From assembly GCF_019200975.1 (NCBI RefSeq), contig NZ_JAHTMR010000022.1, positions 1 to 64,000 of the forward strand: DNA of 64,000 nt. Direction: 5' to 3'. The number at the start of each line of letters is the position of its first letter. Position 1 is the first letter of the stretch. Below, in pieces: positions 17,333 through 26,476 of the stretch. A model generated the notes under the pieces. The model searched no databases and was not told the origin of the DNA. It saw only the letters and a program-made list of their open reading frames with translations. The position numbers and the translations under genes are program-made. Source of the DNA: Pseudomonas sp. PD9R (GTDB lineage Bacteria; Pseudomonadota; Gammaproteobacteria; Pseudomonadales; Pseudomonadaceae).

Positions 17333-18391
17333 TCATTCCTCGAAAGTATGCCCCGGCCCCAGGCCGGTGGCGTCGGCGAACAGGTAGTCGCTGACACGGG
17401 TTTTGTGGAAGCCGCGGTCCCCCCAGGGCGCATCGAGAGCCCAGGCGCGCTTCATGAACATTTGCAAATCCACTTCCCAGGTGTACCCCATCGCGCCGTG
17501 CACCTGGATACCCTTGCGGGCGGCGATCCAGCTCGCCTCATTCGCCGCCAGGCGTGCTTGCGAAACCCAGACGCCAGCGTTGACGTCGCCTCGGGCCAAA
17601 GCATGGGCAGCGCGGTACAGCACCGGTTTGACTTGCTCGATATAACGGGCGACATCGGCCAGGTGATGCTTGACCGCCTGGAAGCTGCCAATCGGTTTGC
17701 CGAACTGTTTGCGCTGGGCCACGTAGTCCACCGACAGATCAAGCATGCGTTGCGCCAGCCCCAGCAGTTGCCCGGCCACCGATAGCGCACCACGGTCCAG
17801 CAGGCGTTCCTGCAAAACGCGGCCCTGTTCGCCACTGGCGATGCAGGTGTCTGGCGATGGGGTCCAGCTCACCAGGCCAAGACGCCGCGAGGCATCGATG
17901 CTGGGGTGGTTTTCCACGTCCACCTGAGAGCGCGGCACCACATGGATGTCATCGCCGTCGGTGAGTATCAGCACTTCGGCCAACTGCGCATCGCTGACCA
18001 GCGCGTTGACCGGGTGACTGATCGCCAGGCGCAAGCTGCCATCGGCGATTCGCGGCAACAGATCAGCGCGAGCCGGATGCTGCGCCGGTAATGCGGCGAG
18101 CAGGCCGCTAGCGACATAGGCGGTATCGGCCAATGAGTCAGGGATGGCGTAGTAGCCCAGCTCCTGGGTCATCAGTGCCCAGGTCACGTCGTCCATGCCC
18201 AGGCCACCTTCGGCCTCCGGCACCGACAAGGCGGTCAAGCCCTGGTCGGCGATTTTATTGCGCAGGTCCCGAGAGCGACCGATATCGGTTTCCCAGATTT
18301 CCCGCAGCATCTCCGGGGCGGCTTCGGTCATCAGGAAACGGCTGATGGCTTCGCGAAACGCCAACTGGTCATCGTTAAAAGTGAAGTCCAT
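17333..18391 (-). CDS. Acyl-CoA dehydrogenase subunit lacking the catalytic Glu (beta-type)
   Basis: The 352-residue protein has the acyl-CoA dehydrogenase fold (YVAQRKQFGKPIGSFQAVKH and IQVHGAMGYTWE are diagnostic). At the place where its partner has GFERG it reads LLDRGAL, without glutamate, and the usual YEGT position is also altered. In steroid degraders acyl-CoA dehydrogenases work as alpha2beta2 complexes of one competent and one degenerate subunit, and this gene is paired with the next one upstream (9-base gap). The pair presumably desaturates a HIP-derived CoA ester. Confidence 0.85.
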   Translation of the reverse strand: MDFTFNDDQLAFREAISRFLMTEAAPEMLREIWETDIGRSRDLRNKIADQGLTALSVPEAEGGLGMDDVTWALMTQELGYYAIPDSLADTAYVASGLLAALPAQHPARADLLPRIADGSLRLAISHPVNALVSDAQLAEVLILTDGDDIHVVPRSQVDVENHPSIDASRRLGLVSWTPSPDTCIASGEQGRVLQERLLDRGALSVAGQLLGLAQRMLDLSVDYVAQRKQFGKPIGSFQAVKHHLADVARYIEQVKPVLYRAAHALARGDVNAGVWVSQARLAANEASWIAARKGIQVHGAMGYTWEVDLQMFMKRAWALDAPWGDRGFHKTRVSDYLFADATGLGPGHTFEE

Positions 18392-18400
18392 GGCGGTTCC

Positions 18401-19564
18401 TTATTTCGGCAAGCCGAGCATCCGCTCGGCAATGATGTTGCGCTGGATTTCGTTGGTGCCGGCGTAGATCGGGCCGGACTGGGCAAACAGGAAGCCCTCC
18501 AGCCAACCCGCCGCATCGCCGCCCTGCGCACCCTTGGTCACCAATTCGCCACGCGCGCCGAGAATGCGCATGGCGGTCTCGTGCATCTTCAGGTCCAGCT
18601 CCGACCAGATGATTTTGTTGATGCTCGACTCGGCGCCGATCTGCTCGCCGCGACTCAAACGCCCCACGGTGTGATAGGCCGACAGCGCATAGGCTTCGGC
18701 ACCCATCCAGGTTTCCAGCACGGCATCGCGCAGGCCCGGATCACGGTCGGCGCTGGCGCGGTGGGCCTTGTACAGCTCAACCAATTTGCGTGCCGTGGCC
18801 TGGAAGCGCGCCGGTGAACGCAGCAGCAATCCGCGCTCAAAACCGGCGGTGGCCATCGCCACGTGCCAGCCCTGCCCTTCGGCACCGATGCGGTTGCCCA
18901 CCGGCACCCGCACGTCATCGAAAAACACCTCGGCGAAGGCATCCTTGCCGTTGAGCGCCTTGATTGGGCGAATGCTCACACCCGGCGTATTCAGCGGCAC
19001 CATGACGAACGACAGGCCGTGATGACGGGTCGATCCCGGCTCGCTGCGGAACAGGCCGAACAGCCAGTCGGCGTAGATCGCCCGGGTCGACCAGGTTTTC
19101 TGCCCGTTGATCACGTAGTGGTCACCGTCGAGCACGGCCTTGCTGGTGATCGCCGCCATGTCGGAACCGGCGTTGGGTTCCGACCAGCCTTGCGCCCACA
19201 TGTCCAGGCTGGCAGCCATGCGTGGCAGGAAGCGTTGCTTCTGCTCCGGGGTGCCAAACTCCATCAGGGTCGGCCCCAGCAACAGCTGGCCGTTCTGGTT
19301 GACGCGCATCGGTGCCCCGGCGCCGTAATACTCTTCCTCGAAAATCAGCCACTCGATCAAGTCGCTCCCGCGACCTCCGAGTTCGGCCGGCCACATCACC
19401 ATCGACCAGCGGCTCTCGAACAGCTTGGCCTCCCAGGCGCGGTGCTGTTCAAAGCCTTCGCGGGTGTCGTAACTGGCCAGGGGCTCGCGCGGCAGATTGG
19501 CCGACAGCCAGGCGCGCACTTCGGCGCGGAAGGCGTTTTGCTTGGGGGTATAGGTCAGGTCCAT
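18401..19564 (-). CDS. Acyl-CoA dehydrogenase, catalytic subunit (alpha-type)
   Basis: This 387-residue flavoprotein has all acyl-CoA dehydrogenase landmarks: WSEPNAGSDMA near 127-137, GQKTWST, and IYAGTNEIQRNIIAERM at the end. Glu243 in AGFERG is at the position used as catalytic base by isovaleryl- and long-chain-type enzymes, and the YxGT position carries Ala, consistent with this. It is expected to form a heteromer with the downstream gene and to introduce an alpha,beta double bond into a steroid-derived CoA ester. It lies nine bases after echA20. Confidence 0.88.
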   Translation of the reverse strand: MDLTYTPKQNAFRAEVRAWLSANLPREPLASYDTREGFEQHRAWEAKLFESRWSMVMWPAELGGRGSDLIEWLIFEEEYYGAGAPMRVNQNGQLLLGPTLMEFGTPEQKQRFLPRMAASLDMWAQGWSEPNAGSDMAAITSKAVLDGDHYVINGQKTWSTRAIYADWLFGLFRSEPGSTRHHGLSFVMVPLNTPGVSIRPIKALNGKDAFAEVFFDDVRVPVGNRIGAEGQGWHVAMATAGFERGLLLRSPARFQATARKLVELYKAHRASADRDPGLRDAVLETWMGAEAYALSAYHTVGRLSRGEQIGAESSINKIIWSELDLKMHETAMRILGARGELVTKGAQGGDAAGWLEGFLFAQSGPIYAGTNEIQRNIIAERMLGLPK

Positions 19565-19573
19565 GGGGTTCCC

Positions 19574-20326
19574 TCAGAACTTGGCGTCGCGTTTTTCGAC
19601 GAAGGCCCGGCGCGTTTCCGCAGAGTCCGGGCTGCTGTAGGCCTGCATGGTGAAGCCCTGCTCCCAGCGATATTTGTCTTCCAGGTTGCCGTCTTCGATA
19701 CCGTTCAAGGCTTCCTTGGCGATGCGGATCATGCCTGGGCTCTTCTCGGCGATTTTCGCCGCGATGCCCAGGGCGGTTTCGCGCAGTTGGTCCTTGGCGA
19801 CGATCCGCTCGATAAAGCCGTATTGCAGGGCTTCGGGGGCGCCGATGCTGTCACCGGTAAAAAACAGGTAGCGGACTTTTTGCACCGGGAACAGGCGCTG
19901 CAAGTGCGCACCGCCGCCCATGGCACCCCGGTCGACTTCCGGCAACGCAAAGGTCGCGCATTCGGAGGCGACGACGATGTCCGCCGCCCCGGTGATGCCG
20001 ATGCCACCGCCGAGGACAAAACCATGGACCGCGACAATCACCGGCACCGGGTTGCGGTGCACGGCCTTGAAGGTGGCGTAGTTACCGGCATTGACCTCGA
20101 CGATCCGCTCCGGATGCTTGTCCAGTTCCTTGATGTCGACACCGGCGCAAAAGCCCCGGCCTTCGGCGCGGATCACGATCACCCGCACGTCGGGGTTGGC
20201 CCCAAGGGCTTCGATCTGCCGCGCCAGTGCGTGCCATTCCTGGCTGTCGAGGGCGTTGACCGGTGGCTTGGCGATCACCAGTTCAGCGATCCCCTGATTG
20301 AGTTGTGTCGTAAATGCCTGGTTCAC
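19574..20326 (-). CDS. echA20: EchA20-like ring D hydrolase (crotonase family)
   Basis: The 250-residue crotonase-fold protein matches EchA20, which hydrolytically opens ring D of HIEC-CoA in steroid C/D-ring degradation. Shared features as I recall them are PPVNAL near the start, GRGFCAGVDIKE for the oxyanion loop, GFVLGGGIGITG, LPEVDRGAMGGGAH and YRWEQGFTM near the C-terminus. The start is GTG at 20326, with GGAG seven bases before it, and overlaps the ipdC stop by three bases. Length agrees with the actinobacterial enzyme (about 247). Confidence 0.88.
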   Translation of the reverse strand: MNQAFTTQLNQGIAELVIAKPPVNALDSQEWHALARQIEALGANPDVRVIVIRAEGRGFCAGVDIKELDKHPERIVEVNAGNYATFKAVHRNPVPVIVAVHGFVLGGGIGITGAADIVVASECATFALPEVDRGAMGGGAHLQRLFPVQKVRYLFFTGDSIGAPEALQYGFIERIVAKDQLRETALGIAAKIAEKSPGMIRIAKEALNGIEDGNLEDKYRWEQGFTMQAYSSPDSAETRRAFVEKRDAKF

Positions 20327-21435
20327 AGGGGTTCTCCAATACTGGCTGGATGGTTCGAGGGACGGGTCTGGCTGCGCGTCAGGAGTGCGTCCAGGCATTG
20401 CTGGGCCTCGCTGGCGATGCCTTCGATGACTTCACGACAACTGAGCAATTCACCGATGGCCGCCGCGACCTGGCCGCTGGGCAAGATGCCCTCGTCCGGG
20501 GCACCATCGACCATCGAGCGCTGCAACAACACCGGTTGGTTGGCGGCCATCACCACTTGCGACAGCTGCGAGGGGTCTTCACGCAACCCACGGAAAAAGA
20601 CCGAGGCCATGTGCCCCAGGCTCATGCCGGTCTGCTGCTTCCACTGCCAGGCGCTGCCCAGGGCGATGCGCAAGCGACCGAACGGGCCGGCCTGCTCCAG
20701 GTGGTTGATGAAGCGGTTTTCAATCATGCGGTGACGCATGCCATCCACCGCCGTGGTCACGCGCACCTGCTGCGGGTCGTTGACCTTCAGGTAGCGTTCC
20801 AGGGTTGCGGCAGGCGTCGGCGATTCGCGGGTCATGAGAAACCGCGTGCCCATGGCGATGCCGGCACCACCGGCGGCCAGCACCGAGGCCAGGCCACGAC
20901 CGGTGGCGAATCCACCGGCCGCGATCACCGGCACATTCACCGCCGCCAGCACTTGCGGCAGCAGGATCGAACTGGGCACGCCGCCGGTATGGCCGCCGCC
21001 CTCGCCGCCCTGAATGGTGATCAGGTCGGCCCCCAGTTCCACGGCCTTCAGCGCGTGTTTCAACGCGCCCACGGTGGGAATGCACAGCACGTTGGCTGCC
21101 TTGAAGCGGGCGATGGTCTTTTTGTCCGGGCCGCGACCGTAACTCACGGCGCGCAGGCGGTACTTAATCGCCAGGTCGACGCACTGCCCGGCGTTGTCCT
21201 GGAACATATGGAAATTGAGCCCGAAGTTGCTGCCACCGGTGGCGTCGATCACCTTGCGGATTTCGCCTTCCAGCTCATTGGCCGCGATGGTCGCCCCGGC
21301 CAGGAAACCGAAGCCTCCGGCCTGGGTCGTGGCGATGACCAGGTTGGCGTCGGCGACCCAACCCATGGCAGTTTGCACAATCGGGTAACGGCAACCGAGG
21401 GCCTCGGTCAGCGGCGTATCCAGCCAGCGGTTCAT
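20323..21435 (-). CDS. ipdC: IpdC-like flavin-dependent reductase (nitronate monooxygenase family)
   Basis: The 370-residue FMN TIM-barrel protein belongs to the nitronate monooxygenase family but has the IpdC pattern. IpdC acts on a hydroxylated HIP-CoA intermediate in steroid ring C/D breakdown. Visible motifs are PIVQTAMGWVA (about 18-28), IQGGEGGGHTG near 140, AAGGFATGRGLA and GTRFLMT for phosphate binding, and a C-terminal SGQVAAAIGELLSC. Start and stop overlap its neighbours (ATGA with the crotonase, GTGA with echA20), which shows translational coupling. Confidence 0.88.
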   Translation of the reverse strand: MNRWLDTPLTEALGCRYPIVQTAMGWVADANLVIATTQAGGFGFLAGATIAANELEGEIRKVIDATGGSNFGLNFHMFQDNAGQCVDLAIKYRLRAVSYGRGPDKKTIARFKAANVLCIPTVGALKHALKAVELGADLITIQGGEGGGHTGGVPSSILLPQVLAAVNVPVIAAGGFATGRGLASVLAAGGAGIAMGTRFLMTRESPTPAATLERYLKVNDPQQVRVTTAVDGMRHRMIENRFINHLEQAGPFGRLRIALGSAWQWKQQTGMSLGHMASVFFRGLREDPSQLSQVVMAANQPVLLQRSMVDGAPDEGILPSGQVAAAIGELLSCREVIEGIASEAQQCLDALLTRSQTRPSNHPASIGEPL

Positions 21436-22340
21436 TGGCTTTTGTCCTCGGCCTGCTTGTTCGCCCGGGCCATGCCCTTGGCGTCAAAGCCGCCCAGTTT
21501 GTCACCGGACAACAGCTCGTTATGGGCATGGGCAAAGTGGTGCCAGGCGAACACCGCATCCATCGCCGTGCGCTTGCCTTGCAGATCCTCGACGTGATTG
21601 ATCGCCTGCTTGGTCAGGGCCAGACCCATACGCGGTTGACGGGCGATGCCGGCGGCCAGGGCATAGGTGGTCTGCTCCAACTCTTCGCGGGGCACCAGGC
21701 GGTTGACCATGCCCACTTGCCAGGCACGGGTGGCGCTCATGCGGTCACCGGTGAACAGGAATTCCTTGGCGATACGCGGGTTCATTTCATAGGGATGGGC
21801 GAAATACTCCACCCCCGGAATGCCCATGCGCACGACCGGGTCCTGGAAGAACGCGTCATCGCTGGCGACGATCAAATCGCAGACCCAGGCCAGCATCAAC
21901 CCGCCCGCAATACACGCACCATGGACCATGGCGATGGTCGGTTTGGGCAGCTCGCGCCAACGCCGGCACATGCCCAAGTACACCTCCTGCTCGCGAGCAT
22001 ACAGTTGCTCGCCGCCGGGTTTGTTGGTGTGGTCCCACCACAGGTGCGCGCGTTCGAACGGCTTGTCGATATCGCGCCCAGGCGTGCCGATATCGTGCCC
22101 CGCCGAGAAGTGTTTGCCGTTGCCCCGCAGGACGATGACCTTGACGCTGTCGTCGTTTACCGCCTGGCGCAAAGCGGCATCCAGCGCGTAGGTCATCTGC
22201 GAGTTTTGCGCGTTATTGAAGGTTGGCCGGTTCAGCGTCAGCGTGGCGATACCCTCGGCCACGCTGTACAGCACCGGGGTGTCCGTCTCGTAGACGGCGT
22301 TGTCCTGACGGACGATAAATTCACTGTCGCTGCTGTGCAT
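21432..22340 (-). CDS. Enoyl-CoA hydratase/isomerase family protein
   Basis: The 302-residue crotonase-fold protein has the oxyanion-hole segments GKHFSAGHDIG and GACIAGGLMLAW. It is longer than EchA20, with an insertion (PFERAHLWWDHTNKPGGEQL) typical of a steroid-cluster subgroup. It probably hydrates an unsaturated CoA ester in C/D-ring degradation (compare ScdN of Comamonas), but the exact substrate is not clear. The gene follows ipdB after 16 bases and overlaps ipdC. Confidence 0.85.
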   Translation of the reverse strand: MHSSDSEFIVRQDNAVYETDTPVLYSVAEGIATLTLNRPTFNNAQNSQMTYALDAALRQAVNDDSVKVIVLRGNGKHFSAGHDIGTPGRDIDKPFERAHLWWDHTNKPGGEQLYAREQEVYLGMCRRWRELPKPTIAMVHGACIAGGLMLAWVCDLIVASDDAFFQDPVVRMGIPGVEYFAHPYEMNPRIAKEFLFTGDRMSATRAWQVGMVNRLVPREELEQTTYALAAGIARQPRMGLALTKQAINHVEDLQGKRTAMDAVFAWHHFAHAHNELLSGDKLGGFDAKGMARANKQAEDKSQ

Positions 22341-22356
22341 GCTCGCTGTCCTTGCC

Positions 22357-23154
22357 TCAGGCCGTACGGATGCCGGGCGGGTTGCCCTTGATCGCCGTGG
22401 CGCGGTAATCGTGGGGGTCGAGTCGGCGGATCAAGGCCAGTTGCTCGGCGGTCGGGTGAACGGTTTCGTGCAACTGCGCCGACTTGAGCAACGGGAAGCC
22501 GGTGTTGTCCTGGACTTGTTCGAAGCTCACGCCGGGGTGCAGCGAGCGCACTTGCACCGCTCGCTCCGGGCCGTCGAAATCGAGGACGCACAGGTCGCTG
22601 ACCACACAACGGATGTCCATCAAGTCGCGGCGCGCACCTTCAGGCCAGCGCTCGGCCTTGAAGCCGACACCCGAGACCATGTCCACCTCGCCGCTGACGA
22701 AAACCCGGCTGTTATGGCTAGGTACGAAGAACGAGTTGAGGTGGTTGATGCTGTTGCCCGGCAAACCGCGCACGCCGAGAATCGCCGTCTTGGGTTTTTG
22801 ATAGTCACCGACACAAGACAGGTTGGTCTGGCCCCAGCGGTCGATCTGGGTCGGCCCGATCATCGCGTGACGACGCCCACCCCAGACGCATTCGAAGACT
22901 CGCTCGAACGACATGTAGCCCGAGTAACGCGGCACGTAATCGCCACGCGGCCCCAGCGGAATCGGCTCTTCTACCAGGAACGCCTCGCTGTCGGTCATCA
23001 GCAGTTCCGGGCTATGGGTCAGTTTGGCCAGGCTGGCGCCCAGGCGCGGGATCACGCCAAGGCCCGAGGCAATCACTTCACCATTGCCACGCCACGCTTC
23101 AGAGGCGGCGACGATCATCAGTTCAGCGAGGGTGAAATCACAGGTTGCAGACAT
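22357..23154 (-). CDS. ipdB: IpdB-like subunit of the ring C-opening CoA hydrolase
   Basis: The 265-residue protein is the beta subunit of a family I CoA-transferase-fold enzyme. IpdAB in steroid degraders opens ring C of COCHEA-CoA by hydrolysis and does not transfer CoA. SGLGVIPRLGA near the start, GPTQIDRWGQTNLS and GLPGNSIN fit the IpdB pattern as I recall it. It follows ipdA after 12 bases, in the order A then B as in actinobacterial clusters. Confidence 0.88.
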   Translation of the reverse strand: MSATCDFTLAELMIVAASEAWRGNGEVIASGLGVIPRLGASLAKLTHSPELLMTDSEAFLVEEPIPLGPRGDYVPRYSGYMSFERVFECVWGGRRHAMIGPTQIDRWGQTNLSCVGDYQKPKTAILGVRGLPGNSINHLNSFFVPSHNSRVFVSGEVDMVSGVGFKAERWPEGARRDLMDIRCVVSDLCVLDFDGPERAVQVRSLHPGVSFEQVQDNTGFPLLKSAQLHETVHPTAEQLALIRRLDPHDYRATAIKGNPPGIRTA

Positions 23155-23166
23155 AGTCGCTAATCC

Positions 23167-24045
23167 TCAGAACACGGGAAGGGGCAAGGCGCCCATGGAG
23201 TCGGCACCGCCGTTCTGTGCCTGGTAGGCCTGCTCGCCACCGGCGATGTAGGTCTGCACATATTCCTGCCAGCCGTTTTCCGCCTGACTGCTGGCGACAT
23301 AGCCCTTGAGGTGCTTCATGTCCCAGCCATAGTCGGGGGCGCAGGAAGTCGGGTGCGCACCGAGGGGCGCATGCACCACGCCACTCACCAGATAGCGCTC
23401 GAAGGTATTGAAGCGGGCCTGATCGGCGCTTAATTGCAGGCGCTCTTCGAGACGCTCGCATGAGACAAAGCACTGGTTGGCAGCACGGGCGAACAGGTGA
23501 TCGAAGTACGGGTCCGGCCCGGTCACCAGGCAGTTACCCAGGCGATCGGCGACGTTGACGTGCAGGAACGCAACGTCGAGGTTGAGCGCCGGCATCGCCA
23601 GCAATACTTCACCATCGGCATAGGGCGACTGGACGGTTTTGAGCTCTGGATTCAGGCGCGCCACATCAGTGGCCAGACCGCATCGGGTTGGCAAGAACGG
23701 CAAGCGCATGCCAGCAGCGCGCAGGCCCCACTGGAACATCCCTTCGTCCAGCTCCATCAGTTCCAGCTCACCCGCTTCGCGGGCTTTTCGGTAGTACGGT
23801 TCCAGCGGAATGGCATCGAGGGTGGCGAAGCCGAACACCAGCTTCTTGACCTTGCCGGCGGCGCACAGCATGCCCACTTCGGGGCCGCCGTAGGCAACCA
23901 CAGTCAGGTCCTTGACCGGCGAGCGCAGGATCTCGCGCACGATGGCCATCGGCTTGCGCCGCGGGCCCCAGCCGCCAAAGCCGATGGTCATGCCATCGCG
24001 CAATTGAGCGACCGCATCGGCCGCCGTCAGTTGTTTATTCATCAT
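23167..24045 (-). CDS. ipdA: IpdA-like subunit of the ring C-opening CoA hydrolase
   Basis: This 292-residue alpha subunit pairs with the next gene. The segment ELMELDEGMFQWGL places Glu101 where the catalytic glutamate of IpdA is reported (Glu105 in the mycobacterial enzyme). TIGFGGWGPRRKP near residue 20 is the typical CoA-transferase-fold beginning. The start is ATG at 24045, six bases after AAGGA, immediately followed by a second ATG. It lies nine bases after hsaC in the same operon. Confidence 0.9.
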   Translation of the reverse strand: MMNKQLTAADAVAQLRDGMTIGFGGWGPRRKPMAIVREILRSPVKDLTVVAYGGPEVGMLCAAGKVKKLVFGFATLDAIPLEPYYRKAREAGELELMELDEGMFQWGLRAAGMRLPFLPTRCGLATDVARLNPELKTVQSPYADGEVLLAMPALNLDVAFLHVNVADRLGNCLVTGPDPYFDHLFARAANQCFVSCERLEERLQLSADQARFNTFERYLVSGVVHAPLGAHPTSCAPDYGWDMKHLKGYVASSQAENGWQEYVQTYIAGGEQAYQAQNGGADSMGALPLPVF

Positions 24046-24054
24046 GACAATTCC

Positions 24055-24945
24055 TTACTGTTGGCCGACCGAAAAGTCGTGCCCCCAAATGCTTACGCGG
24101 GTGAACTCAAACGCCGAATGGTCGGCCCAGTCGACCTGCAACCCGCCGAAGCCGTACTCCAGATCGAAACCGGAAGGCGTCTTCATGTAGAAGCTGGTCA
24201 TGCGATCGTTCAGGTGCTGGCCGAGGGTGGCCGACAGTTTCACGTCATGGGCGTGCAGACGGTCGTGGGCGCGGCCGACTTCGGTCATCGAATCGACCTC
24301 GACCATTACGTGCACGCAACCTGATGGCACCGGGTACTCGGCCAACGCCAAACTGTGGTGACGGGCGTTCTGGCAATGCAGGAAGTGAATGCGGATTGGC
24401 GGTGCCGATGGGTCGGGACGGAAGTTGAAAAGGTCCGACAACTCGAAGCCCAGCACATCCTTGGCGAACGCCAGGGTGGCATCGAAATTCGGCGCCGGAA
24501 GCACCGTGTGACCCAGCCCCATGTCGCCAGTGATGAAGCGCGGCACACCTTGGGGCGAGACAAACGGCAGGCAGTCGGAGCGATGCCCCCAGCTCAATTC
24601 ATGGCAGTTGCCCGACGGGTCGGTGAGTTTGACCAGCGCCTGAACACCACGCTGGTCGATCTCGGCGGCAGAGCCTGGCTGCCATTCGATACCCACGGCA
24701 GTCAGGTGCTCAAGTGCGGCATTGAATGCTGTTTCGCTGGCCAGTTCCCAACCGGAAGCCAGGTAACGTGCCTCGCTGCCTTCGACGATCAGCATGCGAA
24801 ACGGACGCTCGTCCATTTTCACGTACAAACCACCGCCGGGCGCCGGCTGCACTTGCATGCCCAGCACGTCTTCGGCGTAACGCTGCCAATGGCTGAGGTT
24901 TTCGATCTGCGAGACGAAATAGCTCAAACCGCGAATGTCGATCAT
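24055..24945 (-). CDS. hsaC: HsaC-like extradiol dioxygenase (3,4-DHSA 4,5-dioxygenase)
   Basis: The 296-residue type I extradiol dioxygenase meta-cleaves the aromatised ring A catechol of steroid degradation (3,4-DHSA). Two vicinal-oxygen-chelate domains are present. Fe(II) ligands are His146 (GLGHTVL), His212 (CVHVMVEV) and Glu263 (FDLEYGF). Second-shell residues His197 (RHHSLA), His244 (GQHLND) and Tyr253 (SFYMKTPSG) are in place. The ending SIWGHDFSVG is very close to HsaC. The gene heads the long minus-strand operon reaching to 15.2 kb and has the cluster promoter motif 65 bases upstream. Confidence 0.92.
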   Translation of the reverse strand: MIDIRGLSYFVSQIENLSHWQRYAEDVLGMQVQPAPGGGLYVKMDERPFRMLIVEGSEARYLASGWELASETAFNAALEHLTAVGIEWQPGSAAEIDQRGVQALVKLTDPSGNCHELSWGHRSDCLPFVSPQGVPRFITGDMGLGHTVLPAPNFDATLAFAKDVLGFELSDLFNFRPDPSAPPIRIHFLHCQNARHHSLALAEYPVPSGCVHVMVEVDSMTEVGRAHDRLHAHDVKLSATLGQHLNDRMTSFYMKTPSGFDLEYGFGGLQVDWADHSAFEFTRVSIWGHDFSVGQQ

Positions 24946-24983
24946 GCCTTAGTCCTCGTTGGCTGAAGGGGTTCGTGGTGAGC

Positions 24984-25027
24984 ATTGTGCAAAGCGCCGC
25001 TCGCCACTTCATCGTCCGTTGAGACTA
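24984..25027 (-). promoter_or_regulatory. Cluster promoter motif before the hsaC operon
   Basis: In the gene direction, TAGTCTCAACGGACGATG (25027 to 25010) is followed after 20 bases by CACAAT (24989-24984) as a -10. It ends 65 bases before the hsaC start. Confidence 0.7.
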
Positions 25028-25102
25028 AGCACCCTCGTGCTTTGCGCCGCTGTTCCTGCCGATGACGTGGTGTCGCAGATGCATCCCAAACGCCCGACGC
25101 TT

Positions 25103-25193
25103 TGTAGGAGCCAGGCTTGCCGGCGAAGAACGAGGACGCGGTGTGACAGATCCACCGCAGCGTCCCCGTTCGCGGGCAAGCCTCGCTCCTACC
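25103..25193. repeat. REP-like inverted pair between divergent operons
   Basis: TAGGAGCCAGGCTTGCCGGC and, inverted, GCGGGCAAGCCTCGCTCCTA lie between the divergent hsaC and acyl-CoA dehydrogenase promoters. This is a third REP-like family of the genome. Confidence 0.8.
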
Positions 25194-25225
25194 GGTGAAG
25201 AACGACGGTGTGGCACGTGACGACC

Positions 25226-25270
25226 TAGTCCGTTTTAGTGATTCGAATCTCGTCCCCAACGCCACAGACT
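25226..25270 (+). promoter_or_regulatory. Weak cluster promoter motif before the plus-strand acyl-CoA dehydrogenase pair
   Basis: TAGTCCGTTTTAGTGATT (25226-25243) keeps the TAGTCC half but only part of the ACGATG half. A possible -10, CAGACT, is at 25265-25270. Its distance to the start codon (61 bases) matches the other copies. Confidence 0.4.
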
Positions 25271-25303
25271 GGCGCATCCATCCGCCTTGCAGAGACATCC
25301 TCC

Positions 25304-26476
25304 ATGGAGTTCGCCTTTACCGAAGAACATCTGATGATTCGCGACAGTGCCGAGCGTTTTCTCGCCCAGGTCAGCGACTCGCATGCCGTGCGCGCAGCGA
25401 TGATTCGTCCGGACGCTCATGACCCCGAGGTCTGGCAGCGGATCGGCCAGGAACTGTACTGGCCGGCCTTGATGGTGCCCGAGCGCTTTGGCGGCATGGG
25501 ACTGGGGTTTGTCGAGCTGGCGATTCTGCTGGAACAAAGCGGTCGCTACCTGTTGGGCTCGCCGCTGTTCGCCACAGCATGCCTGGCCACCCCGGCGCTT
25601 TTACTGGGGCACAACGAGGCGATTCAAGAACACTGGCTGGGTTCGATTGCCGCCGGGGAGACCCGCGCCACCCTGGCCTTTGCCAGTGTCCCTGGGCTGG
25701 ACGCTTGCAGCGTGAAAACCGTGGCAGAACCACGTTCGGGCGGCTGGGTGCTTGACGGCCAATACGCCCAGGTCATCGATGGCGCCTCGGCCGACCTGTT
25801 GATCGTCGCCGCCCGCGCCCCCGGCACTCTGGGCGAACAGGGCATCAGCCTGTTCGTCTTGCCTGGCGATACGTCGCGCATGATACGTAAACCCCTGGCA
25901 ACGCTAGACCAGACCCGCCGCCTGGCGCACATCGAATTGCATCAGGTGCAGGTCAGTGAAGCGCAACAACTCTGCGGCCCGGAGCAAGGTTGGGCGGTGC
26001 TGCGCGACACCCTGCTGGTCGCCACCATCGGGCTTGCCGCCGAGCAGACTGGCGGCGCACAACAGGCCCTCGACCTGACCCTGGCGTACATTGGCGAACG
26101 CCGGCAATTCAAGCGCACCATTGCCAGTTTTCAGGCGATCAAGCACCGCTGCGCTGACATGATGCTGCAAGTCGAATGCGCCCGCTCAGCCGCCTACTAC
26201 GCCGCATGCGTGGCCCAGGAACGCCTGGACCCTGCCGGTGATGCCGCCGTGGCCAGGGAGCTTGAGCTGGCTGCCGCCACCGCGAAAATCCATGCCAGCG
26301 AGGCGTTTTTCCACTGTGCCGCCGAGTCGATCCAACTGCATGGCGGCGTCGGTTTCACTTGGGAATACGATCCACACCTGTACTTCAAACGCGCCCGCGC
26401 CGGCGAGCAACTATTAGGCAGCCCGGCGCTGCACCGCGAGCGCCTGGCCGCGCATCTATTGGGAGAGCAAGCATGA
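25304..26476 (+). CDS. Acyl-CoA dehydrogenase subunit, degenerate (beta-type)
   Basis: This 390-residue protein has the acyl-CoA dehydrogenase fold (IGERRQFKRTIASFQAIKH, then IQLHGGVGFTWEYDPH) but reads TIGLAAEQTGG where the catalytic partner has GFERG. It therefore appears to lack the catalytic base, and is expected to act as the non-catalytic partner of the following gene. The start is taken at ATG 25304, since the earlier open frame begins in non-coding sequence. It runs divergently from hsaC and carries a weak cluster promoter motif upstream. Confidence 0.85.
   Translation: MEFAFTEEHLMIRDSAERFLAQVSDSHAVRAAMIRPDAHDPEVWQRIGQELYWPALMVPERFGGMGLGFVELAILLEQSGRYLLGSPLFATACLATPALLLGHNEAIQEHWLGSIAAGETRATLAFASVPGLDACSVKTVAEPRSGGWVLDGQYAQVIDGASADLLIVAARAPGTLGEQGISLFVLPGDTSRMIRKPLATLDQTRRLAHIELHQVQVSEAQQLCGPEQGWAVLRDTLLVATIGLAAEQTGGAQQALDLTLAYIGERRQFKRTIASFQAIKHRCADMMLQVECARSAAYYAACVAQERLDPAGDAAVARELELAAATAKIHASEAFFHCAAESIQLHGGVGFTWEYDPHLYFKRARAGEQLLGSPALHRERLAAHLLGEQA

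Noticed and set aside
18863..20734. 623-codon plus-strand frame opposite the acyl-CoA dehydrogenase and echA20 genes
   Set aside because: Crosses two well-supported genes on the other strand and has no domain or start signal.
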